From Mucilaginibacter geliditolerans (lineage in GTDB: Bacteria > Bacteroidota > Bacteroidia > Sphingobacteriales > Sphingobacteriaceae): a stretch of DNA of 64,000 bases. This document shows, piece by piece, positions 46,301-53,607 of the stretch (positions are counted from its first letter, which is position 1; every line of letters starts with the position of its first letter). Below the pieces are notes generated by a model. It was not told where the DNA came from, did no database searches, and worked only from the letters and a program-made list of their open reading frames with translations. The translations under genes and the position numbers were made by a program. The DNA is taken from positions 434,001 through 498,000 of the forward strand of contig NZ_JACHBY010000002.1 in the NCBI RefSeq assembly GCF_014200495.1, written 5' to 3'.

Positions 46301-49300
46301 CCCTATTATGGCAAGCGGAGCTGTTGACCCCAACTATACCATCAGTTACGTGGCGGGGACACTAACCATCGGTAAAGCAAATCTGACCATTACAGCCGAT
46401 AATCAAAGCATCGCTCACGGAGCTGCTATACCGGTATTAACAGCCAGCTACAGCGGTTTTGTTAATGGCGACAATGTGGCAAGCTTAACAACCGCACCAA
46501 CATTAAGTACAACAGGAACGTCAGCATCATCGGCAGGTAGCTACCCTATTATTGCAAATGGGGCAGTTGACCCTAACTATAACATCAGCTATGTGGCGGG
46601 TACATTAGCTATCGGCAAAGCGCTGTTAGTTGTTACGGTAGACAATCAAAGCTCAGTTTATGGATCAGCATTGCCCACGCTTACTGTAAGCTATAGCGGC
46701 TTTGTAAATGGAGATAACGAGGCAAGCCTGGCCACTCAGCCTACAATAAGCACTACGGCCACTGCTGCATCCCCGGCAGGCACTTATGCCATTACTGCAA
46801 GCGGCGCAGTGGATCCTAATTATGCTATTAGTTATACACCAGGTACTTTAACTATTAGCAAGGCAGCATTAACAGTTACTGCAGATAACCAAAGCTCAAC
46901 CTATGGAGCTGTTCTGCCAACACTAACAGCCAGTTACAGCGGTTTTGTGAATGGTGATAACGCGGCAAGCTTAACCACCGCACCAACCATAACAACTACA
47001 GCCACAGCTGCATCACCGGCTGGCAGCTATCCAATTAGTGTTAGTGGCGCTGTGGATGCGAACTACAATATCAGCTATGTTGCCGGCACATTAGCCATTG
47101 GCAAGGCAGCATTAACCATAACTGCTGATAACCAAAGCTCAACCTACGGCTCGGCTTTACCTGTGCTTACAGCAAGCTATACTGGTTTTGTTAATGGCGA
47201 TAATGCAGCTAGCTTAACTACGGCACCAACTTTAAGCACGACGGCTACTTCAGCATCGCCGGCAAATACTTACCCAATAAATGTAAGTGGTGCGGTGGAT
47301 GCAAATTATACCATCAGTTACGTGACTGGCACTTTAACCATTGGCAAGGCAAACCTTACCATCACGGCTGATAACCAAAGTGTAGCCCACGGTGCCGCTA
47401 TACCAACACTGACTGCAAGCTACAGCGGTTTTGTTAATGGCGATAACGTATCAAGTTTAACCACTGCACCAACATTAAGTACAAACGGCACGTCAGCATC
47501 ACCGGCAGGTAACTATTCAATTACTGCAAGTGGCGCGGTTGACCCTAACTATAATATCAGCTATGTAGCAGGAACATTAGCTATTGGTAAAGCGTTGCTC
47601 ACTATTACAGTTGACAATCAAACTTCCGTATACGGCTCGGCACTACCAACGCTCACTGTAAGCTATAGCGGCTTTGTAAACGGCGACAATGCAGCAAGCT
47701 TAACCACTGCTCCTACAATAAGCACAGCTGCCACAGCTGCATCACCTGCAGGCGCTTATCCTATTAATGCCAGCGGCGCGGTGGATCCTAACTATACCTT
47801 TGTTTATGTTCCAGGTACGTTAACTATCAGCAAAGCAGCATTAACCGTTACCGCAGACAACCAAAGCTCAACCTATGGCACAGCATTACCAACGCTAACA
47901 GCTAGTTACAGCGGCTTTGTTAATGGCGATAACGCAGCAAGTTTAACCACGGCGGCAACCGCAAGCACTACGGCTACATCAGCATCACCGGCAGGCAGCT
48001 ATCCTATAACAGCAAGCGGAGCAGTTGATCCGAATTATACTATCACTTACGCGGCAGGCACCTTAACCATTGGCAAGGCAGCATTAACCATAACGGCTGA
48101 TAACCAAAGCTCAACTTATGGCTCGGCGTTACCTGCGCTTACAGCAAGCTATACTGGTTTTGTTAATGGCGATAACGCTGCAAGCTTAACAACGGCACCT
48201 ACGTTAATCACGACGGGAACTGCTTCATCACCTGCCGGCAGCTATCCTATAACAGCAAGCGGAGCTGTGGATGCTAACTATACCATCAGCTATGTAGCGG
48301 GTTCATTAACCATCGGCAAGGCTAACCTTACCATTACCGCCGACAACCAAAGTATAATCCACGGAGCTGCCATACCTGCTTTAACAGCCAGCTACAACGG
48401 CTTTGTTAATGGCGATAATGTTGCAAGCCTAACCACAGCACCAACTGTTACTACAACGGGCACATCCGCATCACCGGCTGGTAATTACCCTATTACTGCC
48501 AGCGGCGCTGTGGATCCTAACTATAACATCAGCTATGTGGCAGGTACTTTGGCAATAGGTAAATCTGCGCTGGTTGTAACTGTTAATAACCAAACTTCTA
48601 CTTACGGTTCTGCAATACCGGCCCTAACCGTTAGCTACGCTGGTTTTGTAAATGGCGATAATGCATCAAGCTTAACTACTGCGCCAATTATCACCACCAC
48701 AGGTACCGCATCGTCACCGGCAGGCATTTACCCAATAAGTGCAAGCGGAGCTGTCGATCCTAACTATAACATTACTTATGTAGCGGGTACATTAACTATT
48801 GGTCAGGCAGCTTTAACCATTACTGCCGATAATCAAAGCTCGGTATATGATGGTGCTATACCGGCATTAACCGCAAGCTACAGCGGTTTTGTAAATGGTG
48901 ATAACACCGCAAGCCTAACCACTGCGCCAGCAATTACTACGGCAGGTACTTCTTCATCGCCGGCAGGAACTTACACCATAACTGCAAGCGGGGCTGTAGA
49001 TGCTAACTATGCAATAACTTACATAGCAGGCACCTTAACTATCGGCAAAGTACCATTAACTATAACAGCTAATGACCAGACCACCACTTACGGATTGCCG
49101 CTACCAGCCTTTACCGCCGCCTACACCGGCTTTGTAAATGGCGATAATGCTGCCAGTTTAACAACTGCGCCAAGTATTACTACTACAGCCACCAGCACAT
49201 CTCCCGTAGGCACCTACCCTATTACAGCAAGCAGTGCGGTTGATGCCAATTATACCATCAGCTATGTAGCCGGTACTTTAACCGTAAAACAAGCTGTCCG

Positions 49301-50090
49301 TACGCTTACCTTTAATGCTTTACCGGTAGAAACCTACGGCAGTCCGGACTTTGACCCAGGCGCAGTAGCCAGTGATGGTGAAACTGTACTATATACCAGT
49401 AGTAACCCTGCTGCAGCTACCATTGTAAATGGTAAAATACATATCACCGGCGCAGGGAGCACTTTGATAACCGCAACTTTGGCTACCAATCCAAACTATA
49501 CCACAACGCCAACGGCAAGCCAGGGCTTAGTGATCAATAAAGCTAATCAAACCATCAGTGTGCTGAGTATACCAACCTTAATAAAGGGCACTCAGTATGA
49601 CCTAAGCGTGATCACCTCCAGTTCGGGCCTGCCGCTTACCTTTACTGTAAGCGACCCTACCATAGCCAGTGTAAACGGGCAAACATTAAATGCCCTGCAC
49701 ATAGGCTCAACCAGCTTAACGGTATCACAGCCGGGCGATAATAACTATAACGCCGCATCAACTACAGGAGCGATAATTACGGTTACCGATAATGCCGGGG
49801 ATGAGATCATAGTACACCAGGCTGTTTCGCCAAATGGTGATGGCATTAACGACTTCTTCTTAATAGAGGGCATCAAAAACTATCCGGATAACCAGGTGAC
49901 CATTGTGAACCGCAATGGCGTAAAAGTATACCAGACCCGCAGCTATGATAATGCCTACCGCGTTTTTGATGGCCGTTCAAATATCACAGGAACCTTGCAG
50001 CAGGCCGGAACATATTTCTACCTGCTTGAATATACAGTTAACGGAGAGAGCAAACGTAAAACAGGATTTTTAGTACTAAAATATCAGTAA
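40389..50090 (+). CDS. Giant MBG-repeat cell-surface protein with T9SS type B sorting domain
   Basis: A 3233-residue secreted protein. I start it at the ATG at 40389, which gives a clean signal peptide (MKTLFTKGFYIVSAIILFVG, cleaved after ARA). Residues about 28-345 look like an NHL/SMP-30-type beta-propeller (repeats of the kind ALAVDASDNIYAVVY). A fibronectin-III-like unit and bacterial Ig-like domains follow, containing TIDKTAPT motifs. Residues 865-2970 are 26 tandem MBG-type repeats of exactly 81 residues. A short bacterial Ig domain comes next, then the T9SS C-terminal domain (about 3140-3233; VSPNGDGINDFF to GFLVLKYQ). Expected role: a long stalk-like adhesin carrying the propeller at its tip. 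Its stop codon overlaps the start of the PorP/SprF gene, its probable secretion or anchoring partner. Confidence 0.92.
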   Translation: MKTLFTKGFYIVSAIILFVGIALPARAQFTSITLSTNALATALAKDASGNIYALQTDASGTQGEVVKYTNGTGSPTVIYDGFPDNDNAGDYGTGLIVTSNGDVYLTTDNDGPTVPYGNIIKLKFNGGTSYTASVYQTGTASVGYYSALAVDASDNIYAVVYNVNADGGNSGIGAYEVVKYAAGSAANSAGTVLYDKLDAAGLLSGDYYTAPSGLTVNSLGDVYVADSFDNDNANNDGGHIYKLTKATSYAVSTISTNQYVTSLAVDASNNLYATQVNSFPGYALVRYTGDTGTPTTIYTGLSSDGSDFPYGLAIINPTNIYVNDGGTNGGTDNQGNIIQLIGTPATQATNVTFTNTTATGTTASWTNGSGASRAVFIALASTGSPAPVNSTTYTANTTYASGTQVGGSGWYCVYNGTGSTVNITGLTAGNTYRVMAVEYNGPAGSQNYLTTAGTNNPNNVTPVSLTAISSINLVTASPTNATSVQYTVTFGAAITGLTTSNFSLTTTGGISGASISSIAGSGTTYTVTANTGTGDGTIALSLANATSLSPGISTTLPFAGQAYTIDKTAPTANGLIYASNNTTNSAFAKIGNTITLTFGSSETVQTPTVTIAGHTITATSTSVNSYLASYTMVAGDAEGRIPFTLSLTDPAGNQTTYNDVAAGDDITFDKTAPTITIGSPSVSSTSTGPVTYTVTYADVNFNTSTLVAGNVSLITTGTATGTVAVTGSGTTYTVSITSISGTGTLGISIGAGTASDLAGNLAPGSGPSATFIVAPALIPQTITFNPLPTKTYGNADFAPGATSTNNGTPAITYSSDNTAVATIVSGNIHIVAAGTAHITASQAGDGTHSAATDVTQSLTVNQAPLTITAANQSSTYGAALPALTVSYSGFVNGDTQASLTTAATASTTATAASPAGNYSINTSGAVDPNYIITYVPGTLTIGKAALTVTADNQSSTYGAALPALTVTYSGFVNGDTQASLTTAATASTTATAASPAGNYSINTSGAVDPNYTISYVPGTLTIGKAALTITADNQSSTYGAALPTLTASYTGFVNGDTQASLTTAPTLTTTATTASPANTYSITASGAVDPNYTITYVAGTLTIGKATLTVTADNQSSTYGAALPALTVTYSGFVNGDTQASLTTAATASTTATAASPAGNYSINTSGAVDPNYTITYVPGTLTIGKATLTVTADNQSSTYGAALPALTVTYSGFVNGDTQASLTTAATASTTATAASPAGNYSINTSGAVDPNYTISYVPGTLTIGKAALTATADNQSSTYGAALPALTVTYSGFVNGDTQASLTTAATANTTATAASPAGNYSINTSGAVDPNYTISYVAGTLTIGKANLTITADNQSITHGATIPTLTASYSGFVNGDNAASLTTAPTLTTTGTSASPAGSYPINASGAVDPNYNISYVAGTLAIGKTLLVVTVNDQSSVYGSALPTFTVSYSGFVNGDNAASLTTAPTISTTATAASPAGSYPITASGAVDPNYAISYTPGTLTISKAALTVTADNQSSTYGAALPALTVTYSGFVNGDTQASLTTAATASTTATAASPAGNYSINTSGAVDPNYTISYVPGTLTIGKAALTVTADNQSSTYGAALPALTVTYSGFVNGDTQASLTTAATASTTATAASPAGNYSINTSGAVDPNYTISYVAGTLTIGKANLTITADNQNIAHGAAIPTLTASYSGFVNGDNAASLTTAPTLSTTATSASSAGNYPITASGAVDPNYNISYVAGTLAIGKALLTITVNNQNLVYGSVLPTLTANYSGFVNGDNIASLTSLPTITTTATAASPVGTYTITASGAADPNYNINYVLGTLTIDKAPLTITADNQSSTYGAALPTLTTSYSGFVNGDNAASLTTAPTLSTTATSASPAGSYPITASGAVDPNYTITYAAGTLTIGKAALTVTADNQSSIYGSALPALTASYSGFVNGDNTASLTTAPTLTTTGTASSPAGSYPIMASGAVDPNYTISYVAGTLTIGKANLTITADNQSIAHGAAIPVLTASYSGFVNGDNVASLTTAPTLSTTGTSASSAGSYPIIANGAVDPNYNISYVAGTLAIGKALLVVTVDNQSSVYGSALPTLTVSYSGFVNGDNEASLATQPTISTTATAASPAGTYAITASGAVDPNYAISYTPGTLTISKAALTVTADNQSSTYGAVLPTLTASYSGFVNGDNAASLTTAPTITTTATAASPAGSYPISVSGAVDANYNISYVAGTLAIGKAALTITADNQSSTYGSALPVLTASYTGFVNGDNAASLTTAPTLSTTATSASPANTYPINVSGAVDANYTISYVTGTLTIGKANLTITADNQSVAHGAAIPTLTASYSGFVNGDNVSSLTTAPTLSTNGTSASPAGNYSITASGAVDPNYNISYVAGTLAIGKALLTITVDNQTSVYGSALPTLTVSYSGFVNGDNAASLTTAPTISTAATAASPAGAYPINASGAVDPNYTFVYVPGTLTISKAALTVTADNQSSTYGTALPTLTASYSGFVNGDNAASLTTAATASTTATSASPAGSYPITASGAVDPNYTITYAAGTLTIGKAALTITADNQSSTYGSALPALTASYTGFVNGDNAASLTTAPTLITTGTASSPAGSYPITASGAVDANYTISYVAGSLTIGKANLTITADNQSIIHGAAIPALTASYNGFVNGDNVASLTTAPTVTTTGTSASPAGNYPITASGAVDPNYNISYVAGTLAIGKSALVVTVNNQTSTYGSAIPALTVSYAGFVNGDNASSLTTAPIITTTGTASSPAGIYPISASGAVDPNYNITYVAGTLTIGQAALTITADNQSSVYDGAIPALTASYSGFVNGDNTASLTTAPAITTAGTSSSPAGTYTITASGAVDANYAITYIAGTLTIGKVPLTITANDQTTTYGLPLPAFTAAYTGFVNGDNAASLTTAPSITTTATSTSPVGTYPITASSAVDANYTISYVAGTLTVKQAVRTLTFNALPVETYGSPDFDPGAVASDGETVLYTSSNPAAATIVNGKIHITGAGSTLITATLATNPNYTTTPTASQGLVINKANQTISVLSIPTLIKGTQYDLSVITSSSGLPLTFTVSDPTIASVNGQTLNALHIGSTSLTVSQPGDNNYNAASTTGAIITVTDNAGDEIIVHQAVSPNGDGINDFFLIEGIKNYPDNQVTIVNRNGVKVYQTRSYDNAYRVFDGRSNITGTLQQAGTYFYLLEYTVNGESKRKTGFLVLKYQ
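42981..49298 (+). repeat. 26 tandem 243-bp (81-residue) MBG repeats
   Basis: Each unit runs from L-T-(I/V)-T-A-D-N-Q through (Y/H)GAALP-x-LT-x-x-YSGFVNGD and GAVDPNY-x-ISYV to GTLTIGKA. The array length (6318 bp) is exactly 26 x 243, so no unit has an insertion or deletion. Units 1-6, 9 and 10 are nearly identical (FVNGDTQ type). From unit 7 a four-unit cycle appears: HGA-type units at 7, 11, 15, 19 and 23, each followed by a VYGS-type unit at 8, 12, 16 and 20 (a TYGS variant at 24). This gives a 972-bp higher-order repeat. Confidence 0.95.
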
Positions 50091-51025
50091 TGAAGATGAA
50101 ATTGAAACCTATAAACAATGGTATTACCACAACGCTGGTAAGCATCCTGTTTTTTTTAACATTATCCGCAAACGTACATGCGCAGAATAGTCAGTTCTCC
50201 TATACGCAGTATATGGATAACCTTACGCCTTTTAATCCCGCCTATTCGCTGCTGGATAAAGCGGCATCAGTAAATACATTAGCCCGCAGGCAATGGCTGG
50301 GGGTTGATGGCTCGCCTACAACTTTTATGGCCAATGTCAATGTTCCTATCGAATCTATTGACGGGGCAGCGGGCTTGATCGTAATGAATGACAAGTTCGC
50401 CATAGAACACCAGACCGAGGTAAACGCTTATTTTGCAAAAGCGATACAACTTAGTCCGAAGAACTTTTTGTCGGTATCATTAAACGCAGGGATACGTAAC
50501 TATGTAGCCAACTATTCAAGTCTGGATGCCAATGACCCTGTATTTGCCAGTGATGTGAGGGAAACCAAGCCCAATTTAGGCTTCGGTGTGATGTTTTATA
50601 CAGATTGGTATTATGTTGGTATATCTGTGCCCGAATTATCGATCACCAGCCTCGGAACAGCATCTATACAGGATAATAACAACTTCAAGAACCACTATTA
50701 CTTTTCAGGGGCTTTCATAGCCAATATTGATGAAGATGTGGCCGTAAAACCTGCCACATTGGTATCCTATGTACAAGGGGTGCCGATGATTGCTGATATT
50801 TCGGGAACAGTGATCTTCAAACAGGTTATCGGTCTTGGCATAAACTACCGTACCAATAATGAAATGGCGGGTATCTTTACATTGAACGTAAGCAATTTCC
50901 ACATAGGCTATAGCTACCAGTTCGGACTGGCATCTGATAACCTGGGTGGCTTTAATATGCCAACGCATGAAATTACCCTGGGCTATCGCTTTGGCAAAGG
51001 ATCAGATAAACCTAAATTATTATAA
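50090..51025 (+). CDS. PorP/SprF family type IX secretion outer-membrane protein
   Basis: A 311-residue outer-membrane beta-barrel of the PorP/SprF family. Signal peptide to about residue 31 (LSANVHAQ), then the family motif FSYTQYMDNLTPFNPAYSLL, RRQWLGVDGSPTTFMANVN, and strands ending in YRFGKG near the C-terminus. In Flavobacterium, SprF is needed for secretion of its neighbour-encoded giant adhesin SprB; this gene starts on the last base of the MBG giant gene (TAATG overlap), the same cargo-partner arrangement. Inference: it anchors or helps export the MBG protein. A strong terminator ends the operon. Confidence 0.92.
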   Translation: MKMKLKPINNGITTTLVSILFFLTLSANVHAQNSQFSYTQYMDNLTPFNPAYSLLDKAASVNTLARRQWLGVDGSPTTFMANVNVPIESIDGAAGLIVMNDKFAIEHQTEVNAYFAKAIQLSPKNFLSVSLNAGIRNYVANYSSLDANDPVFASDVRETKPNLGFGVMFYTDWYYVGISVPELSITSLGTASIQDNNNFKNHYYFSGAFIANIDEDVAVKPATLVSYVQGVPMIADISGTVIFKQVIGLGINYRTNNEMAGIFTLNVSNFHIGYSYQFGLASDNLGGFNMPTHEITLGYRFGKGSDKPKLL

Positions 51026-51052
51026 GCCCTGAAAATATATGACAACTTATTG

Positions 51053-51086
51053 AAGCACAATAGCAATATTGTGCTTTGCTTTTTTA
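51053..51086 (+). terminator. Intrinsic terminator of the tail-collar/MBG/PorP operon
   Basis: A perfect 10-bp stem AAGCACAATA/TATTGTGCTT with GCAA tetraloop (51053-51076), followed by TGCTTTTTT. Confidence 0.9.
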
Positions 51087-51214
51087 TTGCACTGATGGAA
51101 TAGCTTACTGCTGGCTTGCTATCAACAGTAAATGGTTTTGATTGATCTGCCATTACTTTTTATGGAAATGTTAAGTATTGAATGCGATACGCAAGATCTT
51201 TTAATTTATACTGA

Positions 51215-52159
51215 TCAAATACTTTGCTCAACTACTTCTTCCTCCGGTTGTAATTGCGTAACTGCGGGCTCTTTTATTGTTTTCTGCTTGCGGAATAGTA
51301 ATTGTTGGATATTGTGATTAAACCTATGCCGTAAAGTGTAATAACTTTTGAACCACTTATATTTTAATAACACCTTTTCATCAAAACGCTTTACGGAAAA
51401 GGCATGCTGCAAAAAATAATCTTTAGGATAATCATAATACAGGCCCCAGTTCTGAGGCTCATTGCCCGGCGCAAAACCCGGATCATATACCGTTCCGAAC
51501 AGGTGATCCCATACGGAAAACTTGGTTGAAAAATTAGCATGAAAAACCTCCTCATAATTGGCATGGTGCCACAAGTGCAGCTCAGGCGAATTGAGGAAAT
51601 ATTTTAGCTTGCCCATTTTAACATTGATATTGGCATGGATAAACATACCAAACATGGCATCAAGCATGGCTTTTATAGGTACAACTATAGGGTCGGCACC
51701 TAAAATAATTATAGGTGCAAATTCTATGGTTTGGTTAATCAGTATCTCCACAATATGTGATCTTGATCCCGATAGGAAATCAATTTGTTTACCGGAATGA
51801 TGCGCCTCATGTGTGCGCCAAAAGAATTTACTGGAATGCTGGAACCTGTGAAAAAGATAGATATACAGATCGTGCGTAACCAAAAAGAATAGCACCTGTA
51901 CAGCAATTGGCCAGTGCGACACAAATTGAATATGCGACCAGTCGAAGCTCTTTTGTACCGGCATTATGATATAATCAAAGATGACGATCTTTAAAAAATA
52001 GCTCTGTATAATGGTATACCAAACCAGGTCAACCCAAAAACCCTCCCTGAAAAAGGGCAAGCCTTTACGATAGGGTGAGATCCGTTCCCACGCTATGATA
52101 AAGACCGCCCAACAGGCAAGTATGATAGTGGTTATGGTAACTACTTTCTCCTGTGTCAT
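51215..52159 (-). CDS. Sterol desaturase/fatty acid hydroxylase family membrane protein
   Basis: A 314-residue integral membrane di-iron protein. The His clusters of the FA_hydroxylase family are present: HDLYIYLFHRFQH, WRTHEAHHS (HEAHH), and LHLWHHANYEEVFHANF, between about four membrane helices. Family members hydroxylate or desaturate lipids, sterols, or sphingoid bases. Its ATG begins on the base after the stop of the HAD-NeuB fusion gene, so it is coupled to the sugar-acid operon and is its last gene. It may modify a lipid to which the glycan is attached; this is inference from position only. Confidence 0.88.
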   Translation of the reverse strand: MTQEKVVTITTIILACWAVFIIAWERISPYRKGLPFFREGFWVDLVWYTIIQSYFLKIVIFDYIIMPVQKSFDWSHIQFVSHWPIAVQVLFFLVTHDLYIYLFHRFQHSSKFFWRTHEAHHSGKQIDFLSGSRSHIVEILINQTIEFAPIIILGADPIVVPIKAMLDAMFGMFIHANINVKMGKLKYFLNSPELHLWHHANYEEVFHANFSTKFSVWDHLFGTVYDPGFAPGNEPQNWGLYYDYPKDYFLQHAFSVKRFDEKVLLKYKWFKSYYTLRHRFNHNIQQLLFRKQKTIKEPAVTQLQPEEEVVEQSI

Positions 52160-53593
52160 TTAGCCAATTAAAGGTTTTTCCTTATACTCATCACTGATGT
52201 TCACCCGCAATCTTTTCATTGGCCCCAGTTCTGATTCGTAAACTTTTTTTACACCATCGCCAGCGGCAATTTCCACATCGCGAATGTCACGCACCAGGCG
52301 TTGCAGGCCCTGCGGCTCAACAGATGCAGCATGATCCGACCCCCACATAGCACGGTCAAGCGTAAAGTGCCTTTCAACAAAGGTTGCGCCCATGGTAACA
52401 GCCGCTACAGTAGTTGCCAATCCCGTTTCATGTCCTGAATACCCGATCGGTATGCCCGGAAATCTATGCTCAAGCGTTTGGATCATTTTAAGGTTAAGTT
52501 CCTCGGGCTTGCAAGGGTATGCTGAAGTTGAATGCGCTACAAATAGCGGGTAATCCGGACTGAAAGCGTTGATGAATGCCAACGCATTTTCAATCTCTTT
52601 CATGGTCGACATGCCGGTTGACAGCATCAGCGGGCGACCAGTTTCCAGTATCCTTTCTATCAATGCAAAGTCGGTTAACGAAGCTGATGCCAGTTTGTAC
52701 ATCACCGTATCAAACTGCTCCATAAAATCCACTGAGGGCACATCCCAGGTTGATACGAACCAATCGATGCCTGCTTTTTTACAATATTGATCGATAGTTG
52801 CATATTCGGCTATGCCGAACTCTGTTTTACGTTTATAGTCGATATAGCTCATACGTCCCCAAGGCGTATCGCGCATTACTTCCCACTGGTCTTTGGGCAC
52901 ACAAATTTCGGGGGTACGTTTCTGAAATTTAACCGCGTCGGCTTTTGCAGCAACTGCTTCATCAATCAGTTTTTTAGTGATTTCTAATGAACCATTATGG
53001 TTGATGCCTATCTCTGCAATAATATAGCAGGACTCTCCCTTCCCTATTTTGCGACCATTGTTAAGGGTAATCACCTCGTTTGCTAACTCAAATACTTCAC
53101 TTTTAAGTTCGATGATCAGCTCAGCAAATTCACGAAAACAACCTTCGCCGCCTTTGCTCTCGCATACATAATCAACCTGCGCTTTTATACCGGGCAAAGC
53201 ATTGGCTGGGCTTGCGGTAAAGCCCACCAGCTTCATTATCTCAAGATCATTATAATCGTCGCCAATATAAGCGATCTCCTCGCCTGTTAATTGCAGGCGT
53301 GATAGCATTTCTTTTAATACAGCCGGTTTATTCTTAGCCAGTAAATGCAATTCGGTGATCTGTAATTTTTGAGCTCTTTTAACTACTGATGGCGATGCCT
53401 CACCTGTTATAATTGCAGTTTCAATACCCAACAGTTTGCGCAGGCGTTCAACCCCCATGCCATCCTGTATATTGAATTTCTTCAATAGTTCACCTTCTTC
53501 GCCATAGTATACGCCTCCGTCAGTTAAAACGCCGTCACAATCGGTGATCAATAATTTAATGCGTGATGCTTTTTCTTGTAAGATATTTTTCAT
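52160..53593 (-). CDS. Fusion of KdsC-like HAD phosphatase and NeuB-family ulosonate synthase
   Basis: A 477-residue bifunctional protein. Residues 1-165 are a KdsC-type (C0, capless) HAD phosphatase: LLITDCDGVLTDGG (Asp18, Asp20), IITGE, and YIGDDYNDLEIM. Residues about 185-465 are a NeuB/SpsE-type PEP-dependent sugar-acid synthase: AEIGINHNGS, AVKFQKR, LASASLTDFALIE, STGMST, HSTSAYP, GYSGHE and ERHFTLDR. The usual C-terminal SAF (antifreeze-like) domain is missing. In Bacteroides thetaiotaomicron the equivalent KDN-9-phosphate synthase and phosphatase are separate proteins; here synthesis and dephosphorylation of a 3-deoxy-ulosonate phosphate would be on one chain. The substrate is unknown and may come from the transketolase, aminotransferase and SDR upstream. 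Confidence 0.87.
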   Translation of the reverse strand: MKNILQEKASRIKLLITDCDGVLTDGGVYYGEEGELLKKFNIQDGMGVERLRKLLGIETAIITGEASPSVVKRAQKLQITELHLLAKNKPAVLKEMLSRLQLTGEEIAYIGDDYNDLEIMKLVGFTASPANALPGIKAQVDYVCESKGGEGCFREFAELIIELKSEVFELANEVITLNNGRKIGKGESCYIIAEIGINHNGSLEITKKLIDEAVAAKADAVKFQKRTPEICVPKDQWEVMRDTPWGRMSYIDYKRKTEFGIAEYATIDQYCKKAGIDWFVSTWDVPSVDFMEQFDTVMYKLASASLTDFALIERILETGRPLMLSTGMSTMKEIENALAFINAFSPDYPLFVAHSTSAYPCKPEELNLKMIQTLEHRFPGIPIGYSGHETGLATTVAAVTMGATFVERHFTLDRAMWGSDHAASVEPQGLQRLVRDIRDVEIAAGDGVKKVYESELGPMKRLRVNISDEYKEKPLIG

Positions 53594-53607
53594 GATCTGG
53601 TTGATTT

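Noticed and set aside
42981-49298. CRISPR-like or satellite repeat array
   Set aside because: The period is 243 bp without spacers and the array is in-frame coding sequence for MBG domains with a signal peptide before and a sorting domain after.
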